A stretch of DNA of 64,000 nt from Limivivens sp034101475. GTDB taxonomy: Bacteria > Bacillota > Clostridia > Lachnospirales > Lachnospiraceae. Numbering within the stretch: position 1 is the stretch's first letter; each line of letters starts with the position of its first letter. Location: positions 4,448 through 68,447 of the forward strand of contig JAXEJQ010000038.1 in the NCBI GenBank assembly GCA_034101475.1, read 5' to 3'. Of this stretch, positions 1-8,140 are shown in pieces. A program made the translations under genes and the position numbers. A model generated the notes under the pieces. The model was given only the letters and a program-made list of their open reading frames with translations, searched no databases and was not told the origin of the DNA.

Positions 1-96
1 TATGACGATCTGGGCAGATGGGTCATTGATGCTGAGCAGGCAGACAGGCTTGTACTGGATGATGGACGGTTTATGGTGTTAAACAGTCCGAATTAA
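1..96 (+). CDS. C-terminal end of an upstream protein (partial)
   Basis: An open frame enters from the left edge and stops at TAA 94-96, giving the last 31 residues (ending MVLNSPN). Nothing identifies the family. The secreted protein gene that follows starts 33 bases later on the same strand, so the two may be co-transcribed. Only the frame and stop are seen. Confidence 0.55.
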   Translation, partial: YDDLGRWVIDAEQADRLVLDDGRFMVLNSPN

Positions 97-129
97 TGAA
101 TAAGATATTAATGAATAGGAGGAAATAGA

Positions 130-1911
130 ATGAAATTTTGGAAAGTAGCTCTATCAGGATTATTAACAGTTTCTATGCTGACAGGGATGAATCTTTCTGC
201 TCTGGCAGAAGAATCCGGAAATTCCGGAATCAGTGTGGAAATCAAAGAAGGCTCTCAGGATGGAGTATTGAAGGATTCGGAAAGTGAAGCCCTGGCGGGC
301 AGTTCGGCAGATTTTAATGATATCCAACGGGAAGCTGCCGGAAATGACTGGTTTGTTGAAGAAGAAGACGATCATTCGACTACCATCGCAGACTGGAATA
401 TCAAAGTTCCGATTCCGGATAACAGCACCAGTATCCTGGATGGAAGCACCGGGGAGTTTTATATATACCCTATGGGGCAGGAAGGAATTCCTTATGTAAT
501 GATTCTGCCTTTTGATTATCCCTACGGTGGAGAATCCTTCCTTAATAGTTTTAAGGATAATATGCTGAATCATTACCCGGATCTTCAGGTAACGAAAGAT
601 ATTCATGAAATTGAAATCGGACAATATAGCTGTTGGCAGACAAGATATGAATACACCATTAGCGGCTACAAGGCACAGGACAGACGCGTTGCTATAGACC
701 ACAATGGAAAAATTTATATGTTTGCCACAAAAGAAATACCGGAATTGAATCTGACAGTTGGAACACTTCTGGATGATACTGTGAGAGAATTGATTTTCTT
801 AGACCAGACAGATGCATCTTCACAGGGAAATGCGGACAACGGAGGAGTCCTGAATCTGGGAGGAAACAATGAGACTGAAGTGAATTATAAATCCACAGAT
901 GCCAATTCGACTGCTTTTACCATCACAAAAATTGAGGATTTTGATAGCGGTCTTACCCTTGCCAGAATGTATGCGCCTTCGGATTATTCTGTTATCCAGG
1001 CTCTGGATTCTTACGGAAATGCAAATACTGTTTGCAGTCCTGCCTGTCCCTGGCAGTTGACTTTGGTGGCTGACAGTCCGGATTACAGAACGGAAATGAT
1101 GTATTGTTCCCAGATGTGTTATATCTATTCCCAGCAGATGTATCAGGAGGGGACTCTGTATTATGGAATTTGTTCCATGTTAGAGCCTATGACGGCATCG
1201 GCCTACGCAGACAGGATTGTTCAGACGGTCTATAACGATGTGGGAGAGATTTATTGTGTGAATACAAAGGAAGCCACGGATGAGGAACAGGCATTTCTTC
1301 AGGAAAGGGCACAGACCCTTTATGATTATTATGACAGTTCTTTTTCAACAACCGGTTTTATGAGCATGGATGGCACCATGAGTACTTATATTGAAAAAGA
1401 GTATGCTTTCGAGTATAGCGGTGAGAAATATACGGTGATCGTTATAACGGCAACCGATCTGGTACAGTATACACAGTCCATGGGCGGCTTTTCAGATACT
1501 ATGGTTCAGATGACCGTTCCTTATGTATATCTTTACGCATCACCTTCTGAGGAGACAGATGCGGGACGTGGAAATTTCGATCTGTTTATGTCAAATACAA
1601 GGGTCAGCGACGAATTTGTGCTGGCAACACAGAAAGTATCTCTTGAGTTGGAAAACGCGATTACTTCCGGTACAAATCCGTCCATTGATAATGACGAGAT
1701 TTCTGACATTCTCGGTACAGGAGATGGAACCTATGATTCAGAAGAATTCTGCGATTATATTCTTTCCCAGAATTCGTATACTACATCTGACGGAAAGGTG
1801 GTAAGGGTTCCGAATTCTTATGATTATGTCTATGAAGGAGAAAACGGAAACATATATGTTACCAATTCTACTGATCAGCCAGAGGGAAGTACGAGATTAT
1901 ATGCGAATTAG
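130..1911 (+). CDS. secreted protein of unknown function, 593 aa
   Basis: The start is set by AGGAGG 6 bases upstream and by a clear Sec signal peptide (residues 1-26: MKFWK, hydrophobic core, cleavage after ALA), with no lipobox Cys. The mature part is acidic and rich in Asp, Ser, Thr and Tyr. It appears to have two globular regions, roughly residues 65-220 and 255-510, joined by an Asn/Gly-rich linker near 235-250, and a short C-terminal module (about 545-593, YTTSDGKVVRVP then YDYVYEG). Three or four Cys lie near residues 300-345. There is no LPXTG motif, C-terminal membrane anchor or wall-binding repeat, so release into the medium is likely. I do not recognise the family; the C-terminal module resembles tails of other Lachnospiraceae secreted proteins, from memory only. 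Confidence 0.85.
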   Translation: MKFWKVALSGLLTVSMLTGMNLSALAEESGNSGISVEIKEGSQDGVLKDSESEALAGSSADFNDIQREAAGNDWFVEEEDDHSTTIADWNIKVPIPDNSTSILDGSTGEFYIYPMGQEGIPYVMILPFDYPYGGESFLNSFKDNMLNHYPDLQVTKDIHEIEIGQYSCWQTRYEYTISGYKAQDRRVAIDHNGKIYMFATKEIPELNLTVGTLLDDTVRELIFLDQTDASSQGNADNGGVLNLGGNNETEVNYKSTDANSTAFTITKIEDFDSGLTLARMYAPSDYSVIQALDSYGNANTVCSPACPWQLTLVADSPDYRTEMMYCSQMCYIYSQQMYQEGTLYYGICSMLEPMTASAYADRIVQTVYNDVGEIYCVNTKEATDEEQAFLQERAQTLYDYYDSSFSTTGFMSMDGTMSTYIEKEYAFEYSGEKYTVIVITATDLVQYTQSMGGFSDTMVQMTVPYVYLYASPSEETDAGRGNFDLFMSNTRVSDEFVLATQKVSLELENAITSGTNPSIDNDEISDILGTGDGTYDSEEFCDYILSQNSYTTSDGKVVRVPNSYDYVYEGENGNIYVTNSTDQPEGSTRLYAN

Positions 1912-1934
1912 ACTGTGAAACTATTACAAAATAC

Positions 1935-1991
1935 TCCTTTTCGATAAGAATTGCCGTAGCTGAATTCTTATCGAAAAGGAATTCTTTTTTT
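1935..1991 (+). terminator. Rho-independent terminator after the secreted protein gene
   Basis: A perfect 18-bp stem (1935-1952 with 1963-1980), a 10-base loop and a T run from 1984. It ends transcription of the gene stopping at 1911 and separates it from the convergent cshA. Confidence 0.9.
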
Positions 1992-2033
1992 ACCAGAAGC
2001 ATAAACTTTTTACAATCCGGACACAGTATTTCG

Positions 2034-3566
2034 TCAGCCTGCGCGGTTTTGTCTTTTACGGCTGTTTCCGGTTATGGATGCGGAGGAACGTGGATGTGTC
2101 TGGGGCTTGCGGGAATGGCTGTGGTTTTCTGCCCGGGAGCTGTTTTTCTCTGTCCGGATGCGGATTCTGCTGTGGCTTTGGCGCTGATAAGGCTCCTGCT
2201 GCCTTCCATAGCCCTTTCGCTGTCTGTTTCCTCTGCGTTCTTCCCAGATCCGCTCTTCCGGAATTTCCGGGGCCTCTTCGCCAACGTGCATTTTCAGAAA
2301 GGCTGCCGCAGCGTCCAGGGGATCCCAGCCCTCTTCCCGGATTTTTTCCTCCAGAATCTCTTTCATCCGGCTCAGATCCTGGCTTTGCAGGATTTCAGAT
2401 ACCTCCTGCAGAACTTTATCTGCTTTTACCCGGCTGATAGAACGGGAATCCGGGATCTGGTACCGTTCTATATTCGTTTTGCAGACACGCTCGATCTCCC
2501 GGATTCTGCTCATTTCCCTGCCGTTGATAAACGTAAAGGAAAGTCCTCCCTTTCCGGCTCTGCCGGTTCGTCCGATCCGGTGGACATAGTATTCGATGTC
2601 CTGGGGCACATCATAATTAAAGACGGCTTCCAGATTGTCAACATCGATTCCTCTGGCAGCCACATCGGTGGCGATGAGAAATTCCAGGTTTCCGGTACGG
2701 AAACGGCTCATAACAAAGTCCCGCTGTTTCTGGGTCAGGTCACCGTGAAGGCCCTCTGCCCGGTAGCCCATTTTCTTCAGGCTGACCGCCAGGTCATCGA
2801 CCATTTTTTTCGTATTGCAGAAGATCAGAGAACGTTTCAGATCATGGATTTCCTTCAGCCGGCAGATCAGTTCCTCTCTATATTCCTTCTTGCAGACCAG
2901 ATAATACTGCTTAATCGAATCAACGGTAAGTTCCCTGGACGGCATCCGGACCATCACCGCGTCTTTCTGGAATTCGCTGGTAATATCCAGGATCGCCTGG
3001 GGCATGGTGGCGGAAAAGAGAGCCGTCTGATGTTCCTCCGGCACTTCCTTCAGGATCGTTTCCATATCCTCCCGGAAGCCCATATTCAGCATCTCATCTG
3101 CTTCGTCCAGTACCACGGTTCTGACGCTGTCCATTTTCAGCGTGTGTCTTCGCATGTGATCCATCACCCGTCCGGGGGTTCCCACAATTACCTGAATGCC
3201 GCCTTTTAAAGCCCGGATCTGGCGTCCGATATCCTGTCCCCCATAAACAGGCAGGATCTTGATACCATGCATGAATTTGGCGAATTTACGCATTTCCTCG
3301 GCTGCCTGAATGGCCAGCTCTCTGGTAGGGCAAAGAACGATGGCCTGTACGTTTTTATTCTCCGCATCGATATTCTGGAGAAGGGGAATTCCGAAGGCGG
3401 CTGTCTTTCCGGTACCTGTCTGGGCCTGGCCAATGATGTCTTTTCCCTCCAGGAGAACAGGTACTGCCTGGGCCTGAATGGGGGTCATGGTCTCAAAGCC
3501 CATTTCTGTCACTGCGCGTAATATTTTGCTGTCCAAACCGGAGTGTTCATATCTTATTTCTGTCAT
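2034..3566 (-). CDS. cshA: DEAD-box ATP-dependent RNA helicase, CshA type
   Basis: This 510-aa protein unwinds RNA; in Firmicutes CshA works in mRNA turnover and cold adaptation. The motifs are in order: Q motif near residue 31, Walker A AQTGTGKT at 48-55, DEAD at 154-157, SAT at 185-187, ARGID near 304-308 and HRIGRTGR at 329-336. The stretch YGGQDIGRQIRALK matches Bacillus CshA as I recall it. The last ~90 residues are Arg/Ser/Gln-rich, the usual disordered RNA-binding tail. The start has a ribosome site (AGAGAGGA) about 10 bases upstream. It has its own promoter and a structured 5' leader of about 155 bases. Confidence 0.93.
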   Translation of the reverse strand: MTEIRYEHSGLDSKILRAVTEMGFETMTPIQAQAVPVLLEGKDIIGQAQTGTGKTAAFGIPLLQNIDAENKNVQAIVLCPTRELAIQAAEEMRKFAKFMHGIKILPVYGGQDIGRQIRALKGGIQVIVGTPGRVMDHMRRHTLKMDSVRTVVLDEADEMLNMGFREDMETILKEVPEEHQTALFSATMPQAILDITSEFQKDAVMVRMPSRELTVDSIKQYYLVCKKEYREELICRLKEIHDLKRSLIFCNTKKMVDDLAVSLKKMGYRAEGLHGDLTQKQRDFVMSRFRTGNLEFLIATDVAARGIDVDNLEAVFNYDVPQDIEYYVHRIGRTGRAGKGGLSFTFINGREMSRIREIERVCKTNIERYQIPDSRSISRVKADKVLQEVSEILQSQDLSRMKEILEEKIREEGWDPLDAAAAFLKMHVGEEAPEIPEERIWEERRGNRQRKGYGRQQEPYQRQSHSRIRIRTEKNSSRAENHSHSRKPQTHPRSSASITGNSRKRQNRAG

Positions 3567-3626
3567 AGAATTTCGTTTTCCTCTCTTGAAGCTTTTTCAT
3601 TCTGTTTCTATCGCCGAAGGTGATCT

Positions 3627-3668
3627 CAGCGGATTTCGGCATATAACTGCGAAGGTACCGAACCGCTG
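3627..3668 (-). other. stem-loop in the cshA 5' leader
   Basis: On the transcribed strand CAGCGG-TTCGG can pair with CCGAA-(AT)-CCGCTG around an 18-base loop. It lies inside the leader between the predicted start near 3723 and the cshA start codon. Long leaders are common in cold-shock helicase mRNAs, so a regulatory role is plausible but unproven. Confidence 0.4.
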
Positions 3669-3729
3669 CGATTCATTATAATAAAAAACAACGTCCTCAC
3701 GGGCGCTGTCTGTTTCCATAACAGAATTT

Positions 3730-3758
3730 ATTATATGCGAATTTCGGGGGGCTGTCAA
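3730..3758 (-). promoter_or_regulatory. sigma-A promoter of cshA
   Basis: Minus-strand TTGACA (3753-3758), a 17-base spacer and TATAAT (3730-3735): a perfect consensus match. Confidence 0.85.
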
Positions 3759-3773
3759 GGGGCAAACAGGAAT

Positions 3774-4004
3774 CTATTCTTCGAATTCAGCGGTCACAAT
3801 GAAGCCTCTGGGCGTATCCTCCACACTTACAATGGTGCCCTCTCTGGCCTTGATCCGGTTGTTTCCCTTGAAGCAGCCGGACATGGCTACTGCCGGTTCG
3901 ATAATATAGCTGAAGTTCATATTGGTCTGAATCTCCGTAATTTCCACATGGTCTCCCGGTTTTACCAGATTCGGGCGTTCCATTTTAAATTTTTCCTGGC
4001 GCAT
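3774..4004 (-). CDS. small conserved-looking protein, 76 aa
   Basis: The frame begins at ATG 4004 with AGAGAGGA about 9 bases upstream. The product is soluble, beta-rich and without a signal peptide or membrane segment (KPGDHVEITEIQ, GNNRIKAREGTIVSVE, GFIVTAEFEE), as in small OB/SH3-like barrels, but no family is recognised. It lies between the cshA promoter and the yneA-like gene on the same strand. Nothing in it suggests a function. Confidence 0.65.
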   Translation of the reverse strand: MRQEKFKMERPNLVKPGDHVEITEIQTNMNFSYIIEPAVAMSGCFKGNNRIKAREGTIVSVEDTPRGFIVTAEFEE

Positions 4005-4190
4005 GTTTTCTCATCCTCTCTGATCAATTGACGGACCAGAAATGTCTGGCCCTCTGTGTTGCCGTATCCGGAGAGTATTGTAATGCTTTTTCCGGATTTT
4101 GTAAAGCGCCAAATCAGGCGCTTGGGGATACTTCCTGGACGGAACTGCCTTACATGAAAAAGCATTTTCTTTGGATCTTTCTCAAGAAGA

Positions 4191-4217
4191 TAAAAACCCG
4201 CCGGATTTTCATCCGGC
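4191..4217 (-). terminator. Rho-independent terminator after the yneA-like gene
   Basis: GCCGGAT-(GAAA)-ATCCGGC stem on the minus strand followed by GGGTTTTTAT, 20 bases past the LysM gene stop. A second dyad, AAGCGCC/GGCGCTT near 4106-4123, lies further downstream without a good T run. Confidence 0.8.
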
Positions 4218-4236
4218 AGGCAACTGGGGAGCGATT

Positions 4237-4647
4237 TTACAGACAAACATCAGAATAGTAAGGAATCGTCAGGTACTCTCCATAAAGAATCGTATCGTCA
4301 TGGATGGAGTTGATCCGGCATACTTCCCGGATGTATTCCTGGATGTTTTCATATTCTTCTGAGCAGTACTGTTCCGCAATACTCCAGAGACTGTCGTCTC
4401 TGCCGACTCGAATCTCCTTAAAATACTTCTGATGAGCAGAAGGAAAGGTGGTGTCAGAGGCTGCCTTTACAAAAAAGCCGCTGCAGACAAAGAATGCAGC
4501 CAGCGCTGCCGCGGAAACTGCCAGAATCACTGTGAGACGGTGAAGCCGTCGGGCCTTGACTGCCTGCGCTCTGCGCCTGCGGACTGCAAGAGCTCTCTCC
4601 TCGCGGATTCGTTCTTCCTGATATACTTCTCTCTCGCTTTCTCTCAT
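4237..4647 (-). CDS. YneA-like LysM protein, probable SOS cell-division inhibitor
   Basis: A 136-aa protein with a basic, Arg-rich N-terminus (1-40), one membrane segment (about 44-66) and an extracellular LysM domain (about 85-133, with DDSLWSIAEQY and ILYGEYLTIP). This is the layout of YneA, which halts division during the SOS response in Bacillus. The start at 4647 is chosen because GGGAGG lies 7 bases upstream; the open frame reaches 4737, but that extension would run through the promoter. The gene is divergent from lexA with LexA-type boxes in its promoter, which supports the assignment more than sequence identity does. Confidence 0.8.
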   Translation of the reverse strand: MRESEREVYQEERIREERALAVRRRRAQAVKARRLHRLTVILAVSAAALAAFFVCSGFFVKAASDTTFPSAHQKYFKEIRVGRDDSLWSIAEQYCSEEYENIQEYIREVCRINSIHDDTILYGEYLTIPYYSDVCL

Positions 4648-4673
4648 CACGATACCTCCCAATATTTTCGAAT

Positions 4674-4687
4674 CGAACATTTGTTTC
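4674..4687. promoter_or_regulatory. putative LexA box 1
   Basis: CGAACATTTGTTTC, close to the Gram-positive SOS box CGAACRNRYGTTYG. It lies between the yneA-like start codon and its promoter. Confidence 0.55.
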
Positions 4688-4702
4688 CTTTCTTCTGCTT
4701 GC

Positions 4703-4731
4703 ATTATAGTACAAGAACATATGTTTGTCAA
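4703..4731 (-). promoter_or_regulatory. promoter of the yneA-like gene
   Basis: Minus-strand TTGACA (4726-4731), 17 bases and TATAAT (4703-4708), a perfect match. LexA box 2 overlaps its -35 side, so repressor binding would block it. Confidence 0.85.
4714..4727. promoter_or_regulatory. putative LexA box 2
   Basis: AGAACATATGTTTG, a near-perfect dyad matching the SOS box in 12 or more positions. It lies within the yneA-side promoter spacer and -35. Confidence 0.75.
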
Positions 4732-4740
4732 GAACAAAAT

Positions 4741-4754
4741 CGAATCTATGTTTG
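4741..4754. promoter_or_regulatory. putative LexA box 3
   Basis: CGAATCTATGTTTG, a weaker match overlapping the lexA -35 box, consistent with autorepression. Confidence 0.55.
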
Positions 4755-4780
4755 CATTTTCCGGATATTTATGTTAGAAT
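4752..4780 (+). promoter_or_regulatory. promoter of lexA
   Basis: TTGCAT (4752-4757), 17 bases and TAGAAT (4775-4780). The predicted start near 4787 is immediately before the 68-bp palindromic repeat. Confidence 0.7.
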
Positions 4781-4790
4781 CATAAAAGAG

Positions 4791-4858
4791 ATGATGCCAG
4801 GATTGTGGGAGTGCGAAGCACGGAACAATCCGTATGGCATCTTTTGCCCCCAACATCA
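4791..4858 (+). repeat. 68-bp palindromic repeat, copy 1 (lexA leader)
   Basis: It begins ATGATGCC and ends CAACATCA (short TGATG/CATCA terminal repeats). The core folds as nested stems: GATGCCA/TGGCATC, GGATTGT/ACAATCC, and an inner GTGC-GAA-GCAC hairpin. The same 68 bases recur at 20678-20745 with one visible mismatch (C/A near the end). It sits at the 5' end of the lexA transcript, 118 bases before the ribosome binding site. Confidence 0.85.
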
Positions 4859-4975
4859 AGAGATGTTAGGGTCAAAAATCGAAAAATAACAAGAGGAAGA
4901 TATCGAGAAGATACATATTCATGCGGACATGAAACGCTTGACTTTGGGATCGAACAAAACTATCCGGAGGTAATT

Positions 4976-5599
4976 ATGGGAACGGGAAAAATCAGCGACA
5001 AACAAAGAGAAATACTGGAATTTATGAAAAGCGAGATCCTGAGCAAAGGCTTTCCGCCTTCTGTCCGTGAGATCTGTGAGGCAGTCCATTTGAAATCGAC
5101 CTCCTCAGTTCATGCTCATCTTGAAACTTTGGAGCGGAACGGTTATATTCACCGTGATCCAACCAAACCCAGGGCCATTGAGATTCTGGATGATACGTTT
5201 AATCTGAACCGTACTGAGATGGTGAATGTTCCCATGCTTGGGCGGGTAGCCGCCGGAGCTCCCATTCTGGCCCAGGAGAATATCGAGGGATACTTTCCTG
5301 TTCCGGTGGAGTATATGCCAAATGAGCAGACCTTTATGCTGGAGGTCAAGGGAGAAAGTATGATAAACGCCGGAATTCTGAATGGGGACCGGATTATTGT
5401 CCGCCAGCAGCCCACTGCGGAGAACGGTGATGTGGTGGTTGCCCTTACCGAGGAGAATGAAGCCACGGTAAAGACCTTCTATAAAGAAAAGGGATATTAT
5501 CGGCTGCAGCCGGAAAACGACCACATGGATCCGATTTTGATCCATGGAGAGATTCAGATTCTTGGAAAAGTGATTGCTGTCCTGCGTTTTTATCGATGA
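4976..5599 (+). CDS. lexA: LexA repressor
   Basis: The 207-aa SOS repressor/autoprotease. The N-terminal winged helix (about 1-70) has the operator-reading pattern VREICEAVHLKSTSSVHAHL. The C-terminal S24 peptidase domain carries the cleavage region (GRVAAGAPILA), the catalytic Ser in GESMINAGI and the Lys in NGDVVVAL..ATVKTFY. The start at 4976 has CCGGAGG 6 bases upstream and gives the normal family length; the longer frame from 4805 would translate the leader and repeat element. It is divergent from the yneA-like gene, with three candidate LexA boxes between. Confidence 0.96.
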   Translation: MGTGKISDKQREILEFMKSEILSKGFPPSVREICEAVHLKSTSSVHAHLETLERNGYIHRDPTKPRAIEILDDTFNLNRTEMVNVPMLGRVAAGAPILAQENIEGYFPVPVEYMPNEQTFMLEVKGESMINAGILNGDRIIVRQQPTAENGDVVVALTEENEATVKTFYKEKGYYRLQPENDHMDPILIHGEIQILGKVIAVLRFYR

Positions 5600-5632
5600 C
5601 CGGGATCGGATAAGAATTGATCAGGTGATAGT

Positions 5633-5667
5633 AAAAGGTTTACATATTTTAATTATGTAAACCTTTT
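5633..5667 (+). terminator. terminator after lexA
   Basis: AAAAGGTTTACATA (5633-5646) pairs with TATGTAAACCTTTT (5654-5667): a 14-bp stem ending in T residues. The remaining bases up to rarA hold only short AATTCCTGAGA direct repeats. Confidence 0.75.
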
Positions 5668-5790
5668 AAAATTCCTGAGAATGAAATTCCTTCGAAATTC
5701 CTGAGATTTCCGACAGGTCTCTGCGTGTTTTTGAGGTTTGTACAGATTTACAGCTGCCTGTTTTGAAGCTTACAGAAAGGGAATGATTCC

Positions 5791-7128
5791 ATGATGGAAC
5801 AGATGACACTTTTTGAAAGGGAGGTTCCCCAGCCGCTGGCGGCCCGTCTGCGGCCCAGAACGCTGGAGGAATATGCGGGACAGACCCACCTTCTGGGAAA
5901 GGGAAAGGTTCTGCGCCGTCTGATTGAGAATGATCAGATTTCCTCCATGATTTTCTGGGGTCCTCCCGGAGTCGGGAAAACGACGCTGGCCCGCATCATT
6001 GCCAGCCGCACGAAAGCTGCTTTTATTGATTTTTCCGCCGTTACCAGTGGGATTAAGGAAATCCGTGCCGTGATGCAGAAGGCGGAGGAGAACCGTCGCT
6101 ATGGGGAAAAGACCATTGTATTCGTGGACGAGATTCACCGGTTCAACAAGGCCCAGCAGGATGCTTTTCTGCCCTTTGTGGAAAAGGGAAGCATCATTCT
6201 GATCGGTGCCACCACGGAAAACCCTTCCTTCGAAATCAACAGCGCTTTGCTCTCCCGCTGCCGTGTTTTTGTTCTGCAGGAACTGAAGACAGAGGAACTG
6301 AAAGCACTGCTTTCCCGGGCACTGAAGGATGAGAGAGGATTCGGAAATCAGAGCATCCGTATTTCGGAGGAAATGCTGGAGCGGATTGCTGTGTTTGCCA
6401 ACGGAGATGCGCGCATGGCCCTCTCCACTTTGGAAATGGTGATACTGAACGGCGATCTGGATGTCAGCGGCGTGATTACCGTTACTCCGGAAACCCTGGA
6501 GCAGTGTACGTCCAAAAAGTCTCTCCTGTATGATAAGAACGGCGAGGAGCATTACAACCTGATCTCCGCCCTGCATAAATCCATGCGTAATTCCGATCCG
6601 GACGCATCCGTTTACTGGCTGGCCCGGATGCTGGAAGCCGGCGAGGATCCGCTGTATGTGGCCAGGCGCGTGGTTCGCTTTGCCAGCGAAGATGTGGGGC
6701 TGGCGGATTCCCATGCGCTGGAGGTTGCCGTGGCGGCCTACCAGGCCTGTCATTTCATTGGTATGCCGGAATGCACCGTACATCTGACGGAGGCTGTGGT
6801 TTATATGGCTCTGGCGCCTAAGTCCAATTCCCTGTACAAAGCCTATGAGCATGCCAGGACGGATGCCCAGAAGCATCTGGCTGATCCGGTTCCCCTGGTG
6901 ATTCGTAATGCGCCCACGGACCTGATGAAGGAGCTGAACTATGGGAAGGGCTATCAGTACGCCCATGATACCGAAGAGAAGCTGACAACGATCCAGTGCC
7001 TGCCGGACTCCCTTCTGGGAAGGGAATACTATCAGCCAACCGACCAGGGAGCGGAAAGCCGGTATAAAGCCAGGCTGGAGCAGATCAAGGCCTGGAAGGC
7101 ACAGCACTCCGGAGAGAACGGCGCATAA
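5791..7128 (+). CDS. rarA: replication-associated recombination protein RarA (MgsA), AAA+ ATPase
   Basis: A 445-aa clamp-loader-like AAA+ ATPase acting at stalled replication forks with RecA and SSB. Walker A GPPGVGKTT is near residues 53-61, Walker B VFVDEIHRF near 111-119, sensor 1 GATTENPSF near 140-148 and the arginine-finger region LLSRCRV near 154-160. The C-terminal tetramerisation region contains GYQYAHD, typical of the family. AAAGGGAATG lies upstream of the tandem ATGATG start. It stands alone between two terminators and is convergent with rsfS. Confidence 0.95.
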   Translation: MMEQMTLFEREVPQPLAARLRPRTLEEYAGQTHLLGKGKVLRRLIENDQISSMIFWGPPGVGKTTLARIIASRTKAAFIDFSAVTSGIKEIRAVMQKAEENRRYGEKTIVFVDEIHRFNKAQQDAFLPFVEKGSIILIGATTENPSFEINSALLSRCRVFVLQELKTEELKALLSRALKDERGFGNQSIRISEEMLERIAVFANGDARMALSTLEMVILNGDLDVSGVITVTPETLEQCTSKKSLLYDKNGEEHYNLISALHKSMRNSDPDASVYWLARMLEAGEDPLYVARRVVRFASEDVGLADSHALEVAVAAYQACHFIGMPECTVHLTEAVVYMALAPKSNSLYKAYEHARTDAQKHLADPVPLVIRNAPTDLMKELNYGKGYQYAHDTEEKLTTIQCLPDSLLGREYYQPTDQGAESRYKARLEQIKAWKAQHSGENGA

Positions 7129-7140
7129 GCGTTTCCGGAC

Positions 7141-7188
7141 AGAGGGCTGCTGCGCAAATTTTCATTCGTGCAGCAGCCCTCTGGGTTT
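7141..7188 (+). terminator. terminator after rarA
   Basis: AGAGGGCTGCTGC (7141-7153) pairs with GCAGCAGCCCTCT (7170-7182), followed by GGGTTTT, between the convergent rarA and rsfS. Confidence 0.8.
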
Positions 7189-7548
7189 TCAGCGTTTTAA
7201 ATCTTCTTCGGAAACCGCCCGTCCGTCGGCCCACACCCGCTCCAGGTCATAGAAGCGGCGGTTCTCCTTGTCAAATAAGTGAATTACCACATCGCCGTAA
7301 TCCAGCAGAACCCAGTTGGCGTTCTGATAGCCTTCGATCTGCTTCGGCACAAAGCCTTCTCTTCCAAGGCATTCCTCCACATTGTCGGCCATGGCCTGCA
7401 CCTGATTGCGGTTTGTGCCTCCGGCAATGATGAAATAGTCTGCCAGAACGGTGATTTCGCCGATGTTCAGGACCTTGATATCCTCGGCCTTTTTGTCCTC
7501 CAGGGCATCAAAGGCGAGCCGGGCCATTTTTTTCGATGTTTCTGTCAT
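7189..7548 (-). CDS. rsfS: ribosomal silencing factor RsfS
   Basis: A 119-aa RsfS/DUF143 protein that binds L14 and blocks subunit joining in slow growth. Family motifs are seen: ITVLADYFIIAGGTNRNQVQAM, GYQNANWVLLDYGDVVIHLF and REGFVPKQIEG. The start at 7548 has AGGAGGG 6 bases upstream; the longer frame to 7755 is read-through of yqeK in another frame. It overlaps the end of yqeK by 41 bases, so the two are probably translationally coupled. Confidence 0.95.
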   Translation of the reverse strand: MTETSKKMARLAFDALEDKKAEDIKVLNIGEITVLADYFIIAGGTNRNQVQAMADNVEECLGREGFVPKQIEGYQNANWVLLDYGDVVIHLFDKENRRFYDLERVWADGRAVSEEDLKR

Positions 7549-8140
7549 GGGTACCCTCCTTTTTTTCGTGAATTTCACGGTAATACTGGTATGCCTTTTC
7601 CGTGGTGCGGTCAATGGTGCCCTCTCCTCCTTCCAGATAGGCGAGGGTATCCCGGAGAATGACATACATGGTTTCATCCAGATCCCGGAAAGCCAGCCGG
7701 CGCACCTCCGGCAGGTTGGGTGCTTTATCCCTTCCAGGTTCCATATAATCTGCAATATAAATTATCTTTTCCAGACGGCTCATTTCCGGGCGGCCGGTGG
7801 TGTGATACCGGATAGACGAAAGAACATCCCGGTCAGTGACTTCATACTTTTCCCGGGCAATGTAGACGCCCAGCTTCGCATGAAGCAGATAGGGGCTGGC
7901 AAGCTCCGTATCGGTTACGGGAATATTTTCCCGCTTGCAGAGCTTCAGTTTTTTAGGATTGGGAATGCATTTCGCACAGTCATGCAGCAGTCCTGCCAGG
8001 CGGGCCTTTGCCAGATCCTCGTCGTGGCACATGGCCAGCGCACAGGCGGTGTACATGACACCCTGGGTATGGATGAAGCGGTCCTCATCCATATATTTTT
8101 TCAGCTTCTTTTCCATTTTCTGGAAGTTGTACTCTTTCAT
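7508..8140 (-). CDS. yqeK: YqeK-type HD-domain Ap4A hydrolase
   Basis: A 210-aa HD-superfamily phosphohydrolase; YqeK proteins cleave diadenosine tetraphosphate to ADP. Metal-binding residues are seen: His in RFIHTQGV, HD in AGLLHDCAK, HAKLG, and RYHTTGR with D in YIADYMEPGR. The C-terminal ~25 residues are charged and overlap rsfS. The start codon overlaps the nadD stop (ATGA). The nadD-yqeK-rsfS order is the common Firmicutes arrangement. Confidence 0.93.
   Translation of the reverse strand: MKEYNFQKMEKKLKKYMDEDRFIHTQGVMYTACALAMCHDEDLAKARLAGLLHDCAKCIPNPKKLKLCKRENIPVTDTELASPYLLHAKLGVYIAREKYEVTDRDVLSSIRYHTTGRPEMSRLEKIIYIADYMEPGRDKAPNLPEVRRLAFRDLDETMYVILRDTLAYLEGGEGTIDRTTEKAYQYYREIHEKKEGTHDRNIEKNGPARL

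Noticed and set aside
4805..4975. N-terminal extension of LexA from 4805
   Set aside because: It would translate the palindromic repeat and leader; the 4976 start has a strong ribosome site and gives the family length.
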